A stretch of 64,000 bases of DNA from Phorcus lineatus (taxonomy: Eukaryota; Mollusca; Gastropoda; Trochida; Trochidae): contig OV121092.1 in NCBI GenBank assembly GCA_921293015.1, positions 5,834,001 to 5,898,000 on the forward strand, given 5' to 3'. This document shows, one piece after another, positions 38,601 through 50,600 of this stretch. Position 1 is the stretch's first letter. Every line of letters starts with the position of its first letter. Made by a program: the position numbers and the translations under genes. A model generated the notes under the pieces. It was not told the DNA's origin. It made no database searches and was given only the letters and a program-made list of their open reading frames with translations.

Positions 38601-41600
38601 TCATGTGTTATAAACAGTATGACATGCCAACTCCTATAGTATCCTCAATCTGCTGATTACCTTCTGTGTACTTGTGCACGCCCACTCCCTCCATGATTCC
38701 ACTCATGTAGGGGTTCCTTGTCCCGTTTGATATCTGTGTCGATCCGTCCCCGTAATCAAAGTGGAACATCACGTCAGACACCTCCGCGCTGGAAACGCAA
38801 AATTAAATTAAAAGCTTTATGATCAGATTTCTTTCATAAAATCTTTTCACAAGTTTTTCAAAATTAATTCATAAATAAAGGAACACATTTTATCAAATTA
38901 CTCATACTGGAAGGTAACAAAACATTTTCTTACTAAAACGAATAATTTATCAATGAACCAAACCACTTTAACCCTTTCACACCTACAGACTAGAATCAGG
39001 CTTGTAAATGTATTTGTGTCTGGTTTCTTAAAGGTGAAAGGGTTAAAAGTTATCATGACATACTGAGAAACAATGAAAGAGAGAATGATTTATGAAAATG
39101 ACCAATTAACCCCTGACATGTAGATCCTAGTTAAAGTGAAACATTATATCACAGATTTTGACAATGGAGTGTAAAAGAAATATACTAGCTTGATTTACAA
39201 CCCCTCATTTCTTAAAAAGGGTACCAGTTAAAGACACTCTAACATGTTTTCTTGATAAAAGTGATCTTACGAAAAGGGAAACAAATGTTTCAAATTGCAA
39301 GAAATATTTTACAATAAATAAAAGAAGTCCTCAAACAAACATACCAAGTTTGATTGAGCTTCGAGATTCCATTTCCCTTATGCAAAACATTAAAAGATTG
39401 TGAACACAAAAATGGCACTTAATAAATGATAATTTCTTCTATGACTAAAGATAATAATGTTGATAATGAGATGTTGATGCTCTCAAGAAAAATAGATTTC
39501 GCATAAACTAATGAATAATTGAGAAAACTCAAAGAGATAAAATATTTGAAAAAGTACGCTATAGTGCCTTGAAATATTGATTCTACCATGACATCAAAGT
39601 ATCCTTGCATTTGATTGGTTCATATCATCGTCAAATGTGCGTTTAAACTTCGAATACTTTCTACAAGTATGGAATCTACGTTTGAATCACACACACAAAA
39701 GTTTTATATCCTAATTTGAGGAATATCCATACAGAATCACTTACTAAGCTCTGAAGGTCAACTCTGTGTTGACCGCGACGCTGTCTTTGACCTTCAAGTA
39801 GAACACGGTCGTGCTGTCAATCGGCTCAATCACGTGGATGATGAACGGTAACTTCTTGATGATTGGTTTTGGATAAAACTTGTTGGAGATTTTCACCATA
39901 ATTTGAATCTTGTCTGCAAGCGTGAAGGAAAAAGAGACACTGCTAGACTGCGGCTCACTGCAAATAGACATATACTCATATCTATAACTTAAATAACTTG
40001 TATGAAGAATTTTAAAAAATAATATTTTTAATGAGTGCTAAAAAACATTTACGAAAAAATTCAAGTTTAATCAATGTAACTAATGGTAATTAAGTGGATA
40101 TGTGAACAAAAAAAAGTGGCGTTCTTTGAGGGAGTTTTGGAAAATTCATCTTTTGTTTTTGGTAGTTTTTTTGGTAGAAATTTTAACTTTTACAAAAGAA
40201 CCGTTTCCTGAAAATTGGCCAACATAACCCAAACGGCTAGTTATTGATCACATTGGATAAATGTGTTTAAGTGAAAAACAGTAAACAAATTAAGCGTTGA
40301 CATCAACCAAATTATGATTCTGGCACAAGAGGTTTAGGCATGACAAATTACAAAACAAATTAATTGAAATGCACTTGATTTTTTAAAAAAGTTGTTTTTC
40401 ACAGGTATTGTTCATAATCCTTCATTTTATTTGCAAACTGATTGCCCTGATTTCAAAGTTGTCAAACAATTAAAAGTTGAAGTTCATAAGTTGAATGAAT
40501 ACAAAACAAAATTCTATAGAATAAATCAATTGATTTTTATGTAAAATCTATGGCAAATCTTCAGCTCCCTTCACAATATTTAAAACAAACAAAATCAAAG
40601 TGAAGAATATTTTCCATTCAGAGAATGGCTAATGGTAACATAAAAAATAATCAATTTTACAGATTACAAGAGAGAAAGTTTGATCAAATCAGGACTAATG
40701 CCAATTCAAAAGAATATCTCTGTCATTGGTACCTGTTTATCTCCATTGGTGCCAGACTTCTGTACCAATTCTCATTTTCCACCACTTCAAGTTCCCACTT
40801 GAAAACCAAATCAGCGCCTGTTTCCACGGTTACGTTGACAGACACCTTGGAGTTGAAGGCTATTATTGGTTTGGCGTTGGATGTTATTTTAATGCCAGAA
40901 ATTGGTTGCCCTACTGATACAAGAGTGCTATCAGACATACTGGAAAACAAGTTAGCTGCTGTCACATTAACCTCATAATCTCCAACTCTGTCGTACACGT
41001 GAGATATCACCAGGCGATAAATCGGTGGAGTTCTCATTTTGCTGTTTGCCTGTTCTACAATCTCGATAACTCCGGCATGAGAGTGAGATGTCGTGTTGAA
41101 TGTAGTTCCGTCACCAAAGTTGCAGAAAAGGGTGAAATTCTGTCCTCCTTGCACATCGACAGTGGTGTTGGCGGCGGTGCCAAGCGGTACCGGTTCTGAG
41201 TTAAGTTCTGTGTAAAGGATCGGGTACTGGACCAGAATGTTCAAGGAGGTTTCCACGGAACTGACATCATTCTCAGCCTTGACACTAAGAGTCTCAACTC
41301 CTGCTTTTCTGAACACATCGGGCCTCTAAAAGACAAAATTGGAGTCGTTTTGAATGAAGATAACACAAATTCTGTAAAACCAGTTATATGTATTCTTGAA
41401 AAGATTAGATGAAACTCATTATCCTACAGAAAATTATCATCAACATCATTGATTGGCTTTCTTCATTTTTAACACAGGCTTTGAACAGGTGTGACAGTTT
41501 GCAACATATCACCTGGAAAAACTCTGACAAATAACACATTTCTTTGTTATTCCTTCATTACTAAATTATTTCACTTTCGTTGAAGATTGCAACACACAGT

Positions 41601-44600
41601 CAATGATTATTGATAAGAAAAGATTGCAATATATCTTTTCAACTCAGCCCCCTCAGTATATAGACAGCCTCCCATCTGAAGAATTTATGATATAGTTGGG
41701 TATGTTGAAGGGAGGTGAGGTGAGTTGGGGTTTAACGCCGCTTTCAAGATTATTTCACTTTTACACCCCTTGGGCAGTTATTTCCTTTGTTTTATTTGAA
41801 GGTTATATGCCATAACCACCATGTGCGCAGTTGGTTATCTCATAACTACCATGGTCGGTTATGAGTAAGTACATGAGTTGAGGTTTAACGTGTTTTTCTA
41901 ACATTTCAGATATTAAACACCTGTCTGTTATGAGATGTTCAATGTGTACAAATTGACTTGTAAAATTTTGAAATTTCAACAAGCTAGAAATTTAAGATTA
42001 TAAAGGGAGTAAGTGGGATTCGAACCCTCTTTATTGTCAAGCAACACCTCTACCACTTGAGCTAACGAGGATCCATATCAGCCGAGGTACTTTTTGTTGT
42101 GTCATGTCTACACTGATTTCCCCCTATATATATAAGTAATAGGTTTTGTATATTTTTAATGTAAAGGGTCTAGTTATTAGCTTTAAAATCTAAAGCAGGC
42201 GTGTATTGTAAATATTCTATGTGACTCGTTCGGTCAGAAAACATAAAGCCGCAAAGTGTTAAAATATAACGTTTATAAATGCAATATATATGAATAATTT
42301 AGTTTGAAATTATTTAACGAATGTTCCGTGGGAGTGTAAGCCAAATAATGACCTGATTGCCTCGCGTTATGGCAATAAACTCGGCTCGGGCTACGCCCTC
42401 GCGAGTTTATTTGCCATAACCGCTCGGCACCAGGTCATTATTTACTACATATCGCGGCTGCTAGTATTATTGCAGGGAGAAAGCCCGCAACACTATAGTG
42501 GCTATGCATTGCGGTGAAACCTGCGAGCATCGGCTGGAACTAGCAAACCATGGGTGGTACTGCGCTGAATTTCAGTGTAGCATTGCACCCAAACCTGACG
42601 GCGTGTAGAACAGTTCTCTACTGCAGACAAAGTTGCCGAGCCCCTGGCGGGATTCGAACCACGGACCTCCTGATCCGAAGCCGAACGCGTTAACCACTGC
42701 GCTATCCCGCCCCCATGTTGAAGGGAAAGTGACAGGGGAAGAATAGGGTGATATAGGTATGTATATATACTCTGAAGGGTAGGGATGTAGAATTTGGTAG
42801 GGTGATATGATAGGGGTATGTTGAAGGGAAGGGATATACTTATATAATAGGGTGATATAGATGGGTATATTGAAGGGTAGGGTAGATGTCATAGTGCTGG
42901 GGTATGGTGATATGGCTTGGTTATGTTGGAGGTGGGTTGTAGTTTGGGTATGTTGAAGGGTAAAAAACGGAAAAAACCCATTTCAGACCCTAAAAACCCC
43001 CAATGAGAAAGAAAAAAACCCATTTCAGTCCCTTTACAAACCCCCATAGCCTCTGTTTGATTATACCATGTATGGATATACGGTAGTGTATTGGAAGCGT
43101 GATATGGTTGGGGTATGTTAAAGGGTAGGGATATAACATTTGGGTAGGATGATATGGATGGGATATGTTGAAGTTGGGTGATGTTGTTGGGTTATGTTGA
43201 AGGGTTGATGGGATAATCTGATACATTAGGGTGATGTTGGTCGGGTAGGTTGTAGGATAGGAATACATCATTGGGTTAGGGTGATATGGATAGGGTTTGA
43301 TAAAGGGTAGGGTCAACTTCATTGCTCTTGGGTAGGGCGATATGGCTTGGGTATGTTGAAGGTCGGTGATATAGTTTGGGTACATTGAAGGAAAGAAATA
43401 AAGCATTAAGGCAAGTATGCAGAGATGGTTTGAAAATAGGTTTGTGGTACTGGGAACAGAAATTTGGTCATGTCCCATCAATGAAAGAAAGTACTCACAA
43501 ACTGATTGTTGGTCGTACGGTTGCTGGTAGCATTGTTGAGGGACCAGATGTATAACACGTGTGAACCAGACTCGGTCCTGGCTGTCCAGTTGTAGAAGTG
43601 GAAATTCCTGCAAAAAGATTCACAGAATCAGATTCCTGCTGCATTAGTAACTAAAACACAGCCACACAGGATGAAATCATAATTAACTATTTCACTCTTA
43701 TTTGGTTATGTCTTCTGCATTTGATTATGCCCTTAAATGCTGGAGTTGCCATCATACTTCAGTTCCTTAATATATTTGTGTTCAGCCATTCTGAGTGACA
43801 GATTACAGGAATCTCAAACTGGAACAATGATTATCATCCTGCCTTGGTTACTGGCTACAGATATGTTAGCTTTGAATATTCTGGGACCATCCTCAATAAA
43901 AGCAATAAAAGCATCAATATTTCAGGGGAATCAATGACCAATTATTCCAGGATTTGCACCGGAATTCATCGATTTTTTAGATGTAACTCAAACTTTCTTG
44001 AAACAGAGGGTAACCATGCAGTGAGTGTCCAATTATCAGGAATCAAATCTCATACTGATGATATAAACCATAACAATGATGATGATATGCTTGAAATAAC
44101 AGGTCTTCTAATTTGCTGTACATTATTTATCATGATGAATATAACTATAACATTGATATCGATAATGATGGTGATGATGATGATGGTGATGATGATAATG
44201 ATGGTGAAGATGATGATGGTGATGATGATGTTGATGGTGATGATGATAATGATGGTGGTGATGATGGTGATGGTGATGATGATGTTGATGGTGATGATGA
44301 TAATGATGATGATGATAATGATGGTGATGATGATGATGGTGATGATAATGATGGTGATGATGATGATGGTGATGATGATAATGATGGTGATGATGATAAT
44401 GATGGTGATGATGATGATGGTGATGATGATGTTGATGAGGAGGAGGAGGAGGAGGATAAGCTTCATCATGAGTTAAAAAAATACAAATTAGCCATACATT
44501 AAATCCCATAAGCAATCATTCTTTTCAAGAAGCTACTTAGAAACTGTATTGGTCTGGGATTCCTGTGAACTGAGTACAATTGAAATATTTGGTATCTCCA

Positions 44601-47600
44601 CCTGAATTTGAACCTGTAACTTATGACATGAGAGGCCAGCACCCTAACAACACCACCCTCATACTGGACTATCTGAGACAACCACCTGTTACCTATGGCT
44701 TAAGACAGACCACAGAGAAAACCCACTGGATGAACACAGAAGCATAAGAAACACCATTTTCATCTGAAAAACATAGTTGTGGTTCAAGATTTCTAAAGTA
44801 TTTAGAGCATAAAATTAATTTCTATTAACTGATGCAGTGAACCTAAGACTAAGTGATAGGGGAGCCTCGGAAATATGGGCCTAGAAATTAAATTTCAGGA
44901 ACAAAATGTCCTCAAGAGAATCTCTGCTCTGTACTTGTTGCCCTTCTCTCCTTTTGCTTCAAAACATTTATCAAGTTTAATCGTTTATTTTTCCAATTTT
45001 CCAATTGTAGCCTACTCGGATAGGTTTTTGCTAAATGTAGACAAGTAAATTGAATGTTTTATGACACGCATTCTATCATTCTACAATTTATCAGTTAAAT
45101 AATATTTTAGAAATTTTCCATGATATTTTTAATATATCTATTGCACACAGAATAATAAGCAATGTTCAAACACCATGTTGCAATAAAGTAAATCAAAGCA
45201 GAGTACATTCAGAAATACAAACAGCTTTCCTCCATTAGTGTCATCATTTGAAAATCAAACACTTTATTTCGTTGAATTTTTTTTTTAAATTTGGAAATGT
45301 TAAACATTGAAATAAAGGAAAGACGAAAATAACATTTTATCAATTCATATTACCTTCTATGTTCTAGAAATGATGAACAACTTCAGATGTATATAAGATG
45401 AAGAAAACACTATATCAATTTATATTAACCTCTTAAAGCAATTAATTAGATCAAAGTAAACTAATATGAATTTATATATTTTATCAATAATTTATATTAA
45501 CTTCTTAAACTTAATGTTCTAGAAATATTAAACAAAGTGAGATGTAAATGAGAAAAAGAAACAATAAATTTATCAATATTAACTTTTTTACTCAATATTC
45601 CAAAATTGTCTAACACGTTGACATCAGAGTGAGATGAAAACACTTTTCCAATTTATAATAACTGCATGATTATGCCAAATGTTCTATGAAAATTTTGCAA
45701 TGAAGATAAGACTAAATCAATTGATATCAAAGTTTTCAATGTTCTACAAGTGTTCAACAACTAAAATGTAAGATGAAAACACTAAAATTAACTTCTAAAA
45801 TTTAATTTCTTTATATCTTTAACTTGAGATGTAAGTTAGGTGAAGATTATCGTTTGTAAAGGCTGAATATCTGGCGTCAGTAAATACCTTCATAGATCCT
45901 GGGTTGCAGATCAGATCTTGCAGACACAACACAAACACAAGATATCTGCAGGAAATTTTCTCAAATTATGAGATAAATGTACTACTTGAAGAATGTTCCT
46001 TTTCTACAACTCAACTTAAATTGCTTCAAAATCTTTATTCCAATTAATTAATTTTATCCTTATTTAGTTGTATTGCTTTTAGTTTAAAAATTTTATGGGA
46101 AAACATATTGAAAAATGGATTTATGATATAAATATATATTGTTTTAAATTAAACTATTGATTTTTTTTTTGAAAATTACATGGTTATGAATAACACTAAT
46201 AATTTTTATAATTTGATAAATTAATATCAATTAAACTATAAAAAGTTAATCAAAGATAAATGTTCATTCACAAAGATCTCTCTTGAAAATAATTCCACAA
46301 GTATAAGGCAGAAGGCGCTTTTAGCAGACACAACATAAACAGAAGATATCAGCGGGTAAATTCTCCGACAGTACAGGCAGGTTTGTCAGCTGAAACTTGC
46401 CCAAGGCAATTGCCCAACAACATCCAACTGTATTCAGTAATCAGAGCTCGGATAACTGTACTATGATTCGCTCAAATACCAGCTGTACTCCATGTTTATT
46501 TTGAGCCTGCGAATCACCTTTGCTGCATGACAGTAAATTAACAAAATTACAACGCTGAAAACGGCCTGAATACGACGCCAACTGCTAGTTTGCCAGGCAT
46601 GAATCCTCGGATTGCCATGTCTGCTCTGATAACATGACAAGTTAGAAAAACTTGCCTCGGGCAATTATGATAAATTCCTTAACTAGTTAATCAGTCATCA
46701 CAGAGTTTTTTCTACCTTCTTACAAGACTCAACTGAGAGCATTGGTTTCCAGTTAAATGACAGTTTGCTACATGTTTTTTAACATCTTTTTCAAAGGAAC
46801 ATTTGTAAAATATTGAGGAAGAAATTTCTCTTTGATTCAATGAATTGTGTGAAATAAATTATGTGAACTAAAGATTGTTTACTTTCTAGGCATGATATTT
46901 ACTATACTTTTTCAATTTGTCTTCCGTCATTATCAAAAAGGAGTTTTTTTAATTGTTTTATAAAGAAAATATAATAGGTCTAAATAGATTCAATTTCAGA
47001 TTTTTTAAGACTAACTTATGAAAACTAAATCAAATTTCTTTGAATGTTTCAGATAAAAATTGTCTGAAAGGCCTTTCCAGGTTAATTGATACATATATAA
47101 ATCTGTAAGGATTAGACATTGAGTGTTTGTCAAAAGACATCAGAAAAATCTCAAATTTACTCGCTGAAAAGAAATATACACAGATTTTAAGATATTAACA
47201 AAATGATCTTTTGGAACAAGGATAGTAAAATGAAAAATATCTCAAACAATAATCACTCTAATTGAAAGAAAATAAACAAACTCTGAATTTCTTTTTTTAA
47301 AAACTCAAGTGATTCTTGAAGACGAAAATGGTTCCTTATCCATCTTATTTACAAATAACATCTGGAGTGACTTGGAAAGGTAGACGTCATTTCTTGTAAT
47401 AACAAAACATGGAAGTCATTCGCCTTGCCAGAGAGATTCGGCAACTATATACTTTTTGAAAACGAAACGTCTTCTTAGCTTAGAAGATAAACACTGGTAG
47501 TAAAAATACACATTGTAAGTAGTTATTTCTTTACCTTGGGCAGAAACAGAGCCTTTCAAAGACATCCCTAGAAGAGTGATAGCTTTAAATATTTATTCAC

Positions 47601-50600
47601 TTAGATATTTCATTCATATGATTTATCCCTGAGAATTGAAGCAAATAGAGATAAAGCTATGTTTTTGTATATAAATGAAATAAATTAATGAAACATTTGC
47701 AGAGCATCAGCTTGAGTAAAATTCCTTCAAATATTTATTTCAAAATAGAAAAAATGCCTTAATATGTTTCATTAAAAAAGGACAAAATACCTTAAAATAG
47801 GGATAACTCAAATCCATATATCTTGTGAAAATTTAATTTTGAATTAAACTAAAGGAATGAAAAGAACAAAATGAAAGAATTGAAAAAGTAGGAAAATAAA
47901 ATGAATGAAAAATAAATGAAGGGATAATAAAATTGTAAAAAACTTACAGGTAGTATCCGGATCCACATCCTTAGATTATCACACAAATTCAAAGACATCC
48001 AAGAACGAAGATTCCATGTGGTTGAAGCAAGGAAATGGTCTAGGGAAGACCCACTTTACATAAAGTTATCTCTAAACATGGCTGAACAACAATGTAAGTG
48101 TCTGCTGATCTTGTACTTCTCAAGAAGACAAATATTCTCCCCTGAATCTGTTTCACAAATAATGTGAATAAAATACATTGATAGGAGTAAAATGTCCATC
48201 AGTGTTGTAAGGCAATGAAATATGTATAGTTCCAGATCAATTTCACTTAATGAGAATCAAATAAACCTGAAACTGCTCCACGGTGTCAAGATATTCCTTA
48301 GTATATCAGCAGAGTGCCCCAGGACCACTTTCCCCTACAGAAGTAGTTGAGAGGAATACAGCACGTGGTCCTTATTGTGGGACTCCATGGAAACAATGCC
48401 TTCGGGTCATGGGCCCTGGCTGATATTTCATCCAATAGCTGTCGATTCACTGATACCAAATAAGGCCCAAGTCGTGATTCTTTTTAGCCTCGAATGTTTC
48501 AAGATGTAAGAGCAACTGGATCTGATTTGAGCTGCATAAAGCCTGGATGTGTGAGAAATGGTGGCCAGTTCCTCTACACAATGGAACAACTCTCAGAATT
48601 GCAGGAAGGGCGAGGTCATATCGCTGAGTGTCGTTTGGAAACCAACTAGTAAGTGACGTCACTTCGCAAAACGGTCCCAGCTTTGGAGCCAGTCTTTCTT
48701 AGCTCTCAAGCTCTCTGCCAAGAATTTGTTCGCTTTCCAAATAAATTCCATGCTCAGAATGCCGGCTTGATACGCCCTTGATGCCGACATCAAGTTGCGA
48801 TGACCTCCTGGAATGAAGAAGTTCACTTCCTGTTCGACAGAGCTGAGTGTTTTCACAATAAACATGACGTGCCCTCCGGGTACAAACAACCCACTCCATG
48901 CTTCAAACACCCAGCCGACTCCCTCTCCCGCCATTTCACAAGTGTGAAGTCGGTGTTTAGACAAGTGAGCAACGAGACCCAACATTGCAATCTGGATCAC
49001 CAACTGGTGAGGAAACCCAACATTGGTGTCTAAAGCCATATGGGTGCTTCGAGATGGCCAGCAGTATGCTCTATTTTCAAGTACTGGGATTTCTCCTCAA
49101 CATCCAACCTAAACTTTATCCTCGCTGTTATGACACAACCTAGGATATTTGATCTCAGAATGATTTTTGTGGTTGGACGTTTCAAGGTACCTTTCAAGAA
49201 TAAGTACCTAGCATTGCAATCACAGAGTCTGTATCACAAGCCTTACATCCGAGCCATGTGGCTTGTGGGAGCTACGTCCGTGATTGGGGGATACGGAATC
49301 ACATCAATTATGTGTTCAATACATCAGGAGGCTTTCACTGCCGAAGCTGTCATAACACATTTCGGAGCATAATGAAAAACAGGCATCCAGATGTCATCCA
49401 AACTTTTTTTATGTTCAAAACTTTCACAATTTGCTTCATCAGCACTTTTCCAGTGGTTTTTTTTTATAAAGGGTAACTTGATGTCAGCAAAATTTTACAT
49501 GTATCAAAATTACATCCTATTCAAATTTTACCTCTTACAACCAAATTTCTTAAATACATTATTACATGCATAAATACAATGTCAATAAATGGATAAATTT
49601 TCAAACAAAAGTCAATATAAAAAATTTATTCTTTAGTCCTTGAACCAATTTTCATCCAAAAAAAATTCACACGCCAATCAAAATAAAACAGCCACCTAAA
49701 GAGAATTGACTAAGGAGGTTGTTGAACTTTATTTCAAGTTACTGCACTGAAGATTCAAGAAGGGTTTAAGCAAGTTGTGATGAAAATAGTATCTAACTGT
49801 TGTTGCACACAAGTATGTTCTGATAAAACGGTTTCAAGAGTTTCAGGAAACACATGGTACCGACAGTTATTACAAGAGAGGAGAATATTTCTGTCAAGCT
49901 ATCAAACAGGTGTCTCAATGTAGGGTCTCAAAGCCAATAATGGCAATTAAATACAACTTTCAGAAAATAAAAAAGCAATTCCTGCAAATTTAAGAACTCC
50001 AGTTGTTAAGTGAAGTTCAACCCGTCGGTGTTCAGCAATTATGAATTTTTTTTAAAATAATATACAAAAAGGCACCTTTTTGTTAGTTTCAATGATACCT
50101 TAAGTCTCCCTTTTGAAGTTTAATTGTTCTTGAGAAAGTAATATTAGATATTATCACCTGATGACAAATCTGAAAGTATCAGAGAAAAATTATTTTGACG
50201 CTGTTGCATGTTTTCTTAGGGAAAGAAAAAGATCTCCCAAAGAGGAAAACAAATGTCACCAGTCAATGTTTTTGTACGTTCGATGCAGCTACTGATCGAG
50301 CGCTTCCATACATCCCGTATTCAGGTACCCAAGCTGGGTGGATTGAGTGCAATTTGGATGAAGTGCCCTGCCCGAGCACACAACACAGTGTAAAGTCCAG
50401 GTCACAAATGTTTGGTGTCTCCACTTGGATTCGAACCCAGGCCATTTGGTGAGAGGCCACCATGCATAAAGTTTTGCCTATACATATGACACTATTTTCT
50501 ACAACTATGCAAAATCAGATTGAGTTATGACAAGTTTAACCCTCTTAAGAAATAAATATATAGCTGGTATTCAATGTGAAAAAAGTTCACGAATTTTCAA

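Larger units (their letters stand above)
35480..38660. other. 3.2-kb intron between exons 5 and 6
   Basis: It contains a tRNA-like fragment on the plus strand (GGTTCGAATCCTGG near 35,625), a palindromic element at 35,718-35,800, a CAGGTACCCA-family repeat at 36,470-36,990 and a piece of the dispersed CACTATAGC repeat near 37,210. The rest (37,330-38,660) is AT-rich with nothing I recognise. Confidence 0.7.
41714..42714 (-). mobile_element. SINE copy B, split by a nested insertion
   Basis: The tail part (41,714-41,760, TGAGTTGGGGTTTAACGCCG) and the body plus tRNA head (about 42,449-42,714, with GGGATTCGAACCACGGACCT) together match copy A. The same 12 bases ATGTTGAAGGGA flank the whole block at 41,702-41,713 and 42,715-42,726. 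Because the surrounding minisatellite also contains this phrase, the target duplication is likely but not certain. Confidence 0.8.
41326..43498. other. 2.2-kb intron between exons 2 and 3
   Basis: After about 390 bp of plain AT-rich sequence it is almost all repeat: a SINE split by a later insertion (41,714-42,714) and a degenerate minisatellite (42,716-43,400). The open frames at 42,572-42,892 and 42,990-43,613 are repeat products, except that the last overlaps exon 2 in another frame. Confidence 0.8.

Noticed and set aside
43844-44515. Asp-, Met-, His- and Ile-rich open frames of 129-210 codons on both strands
   Set aside because: Products of the GATGATGGT array, open in all phases.
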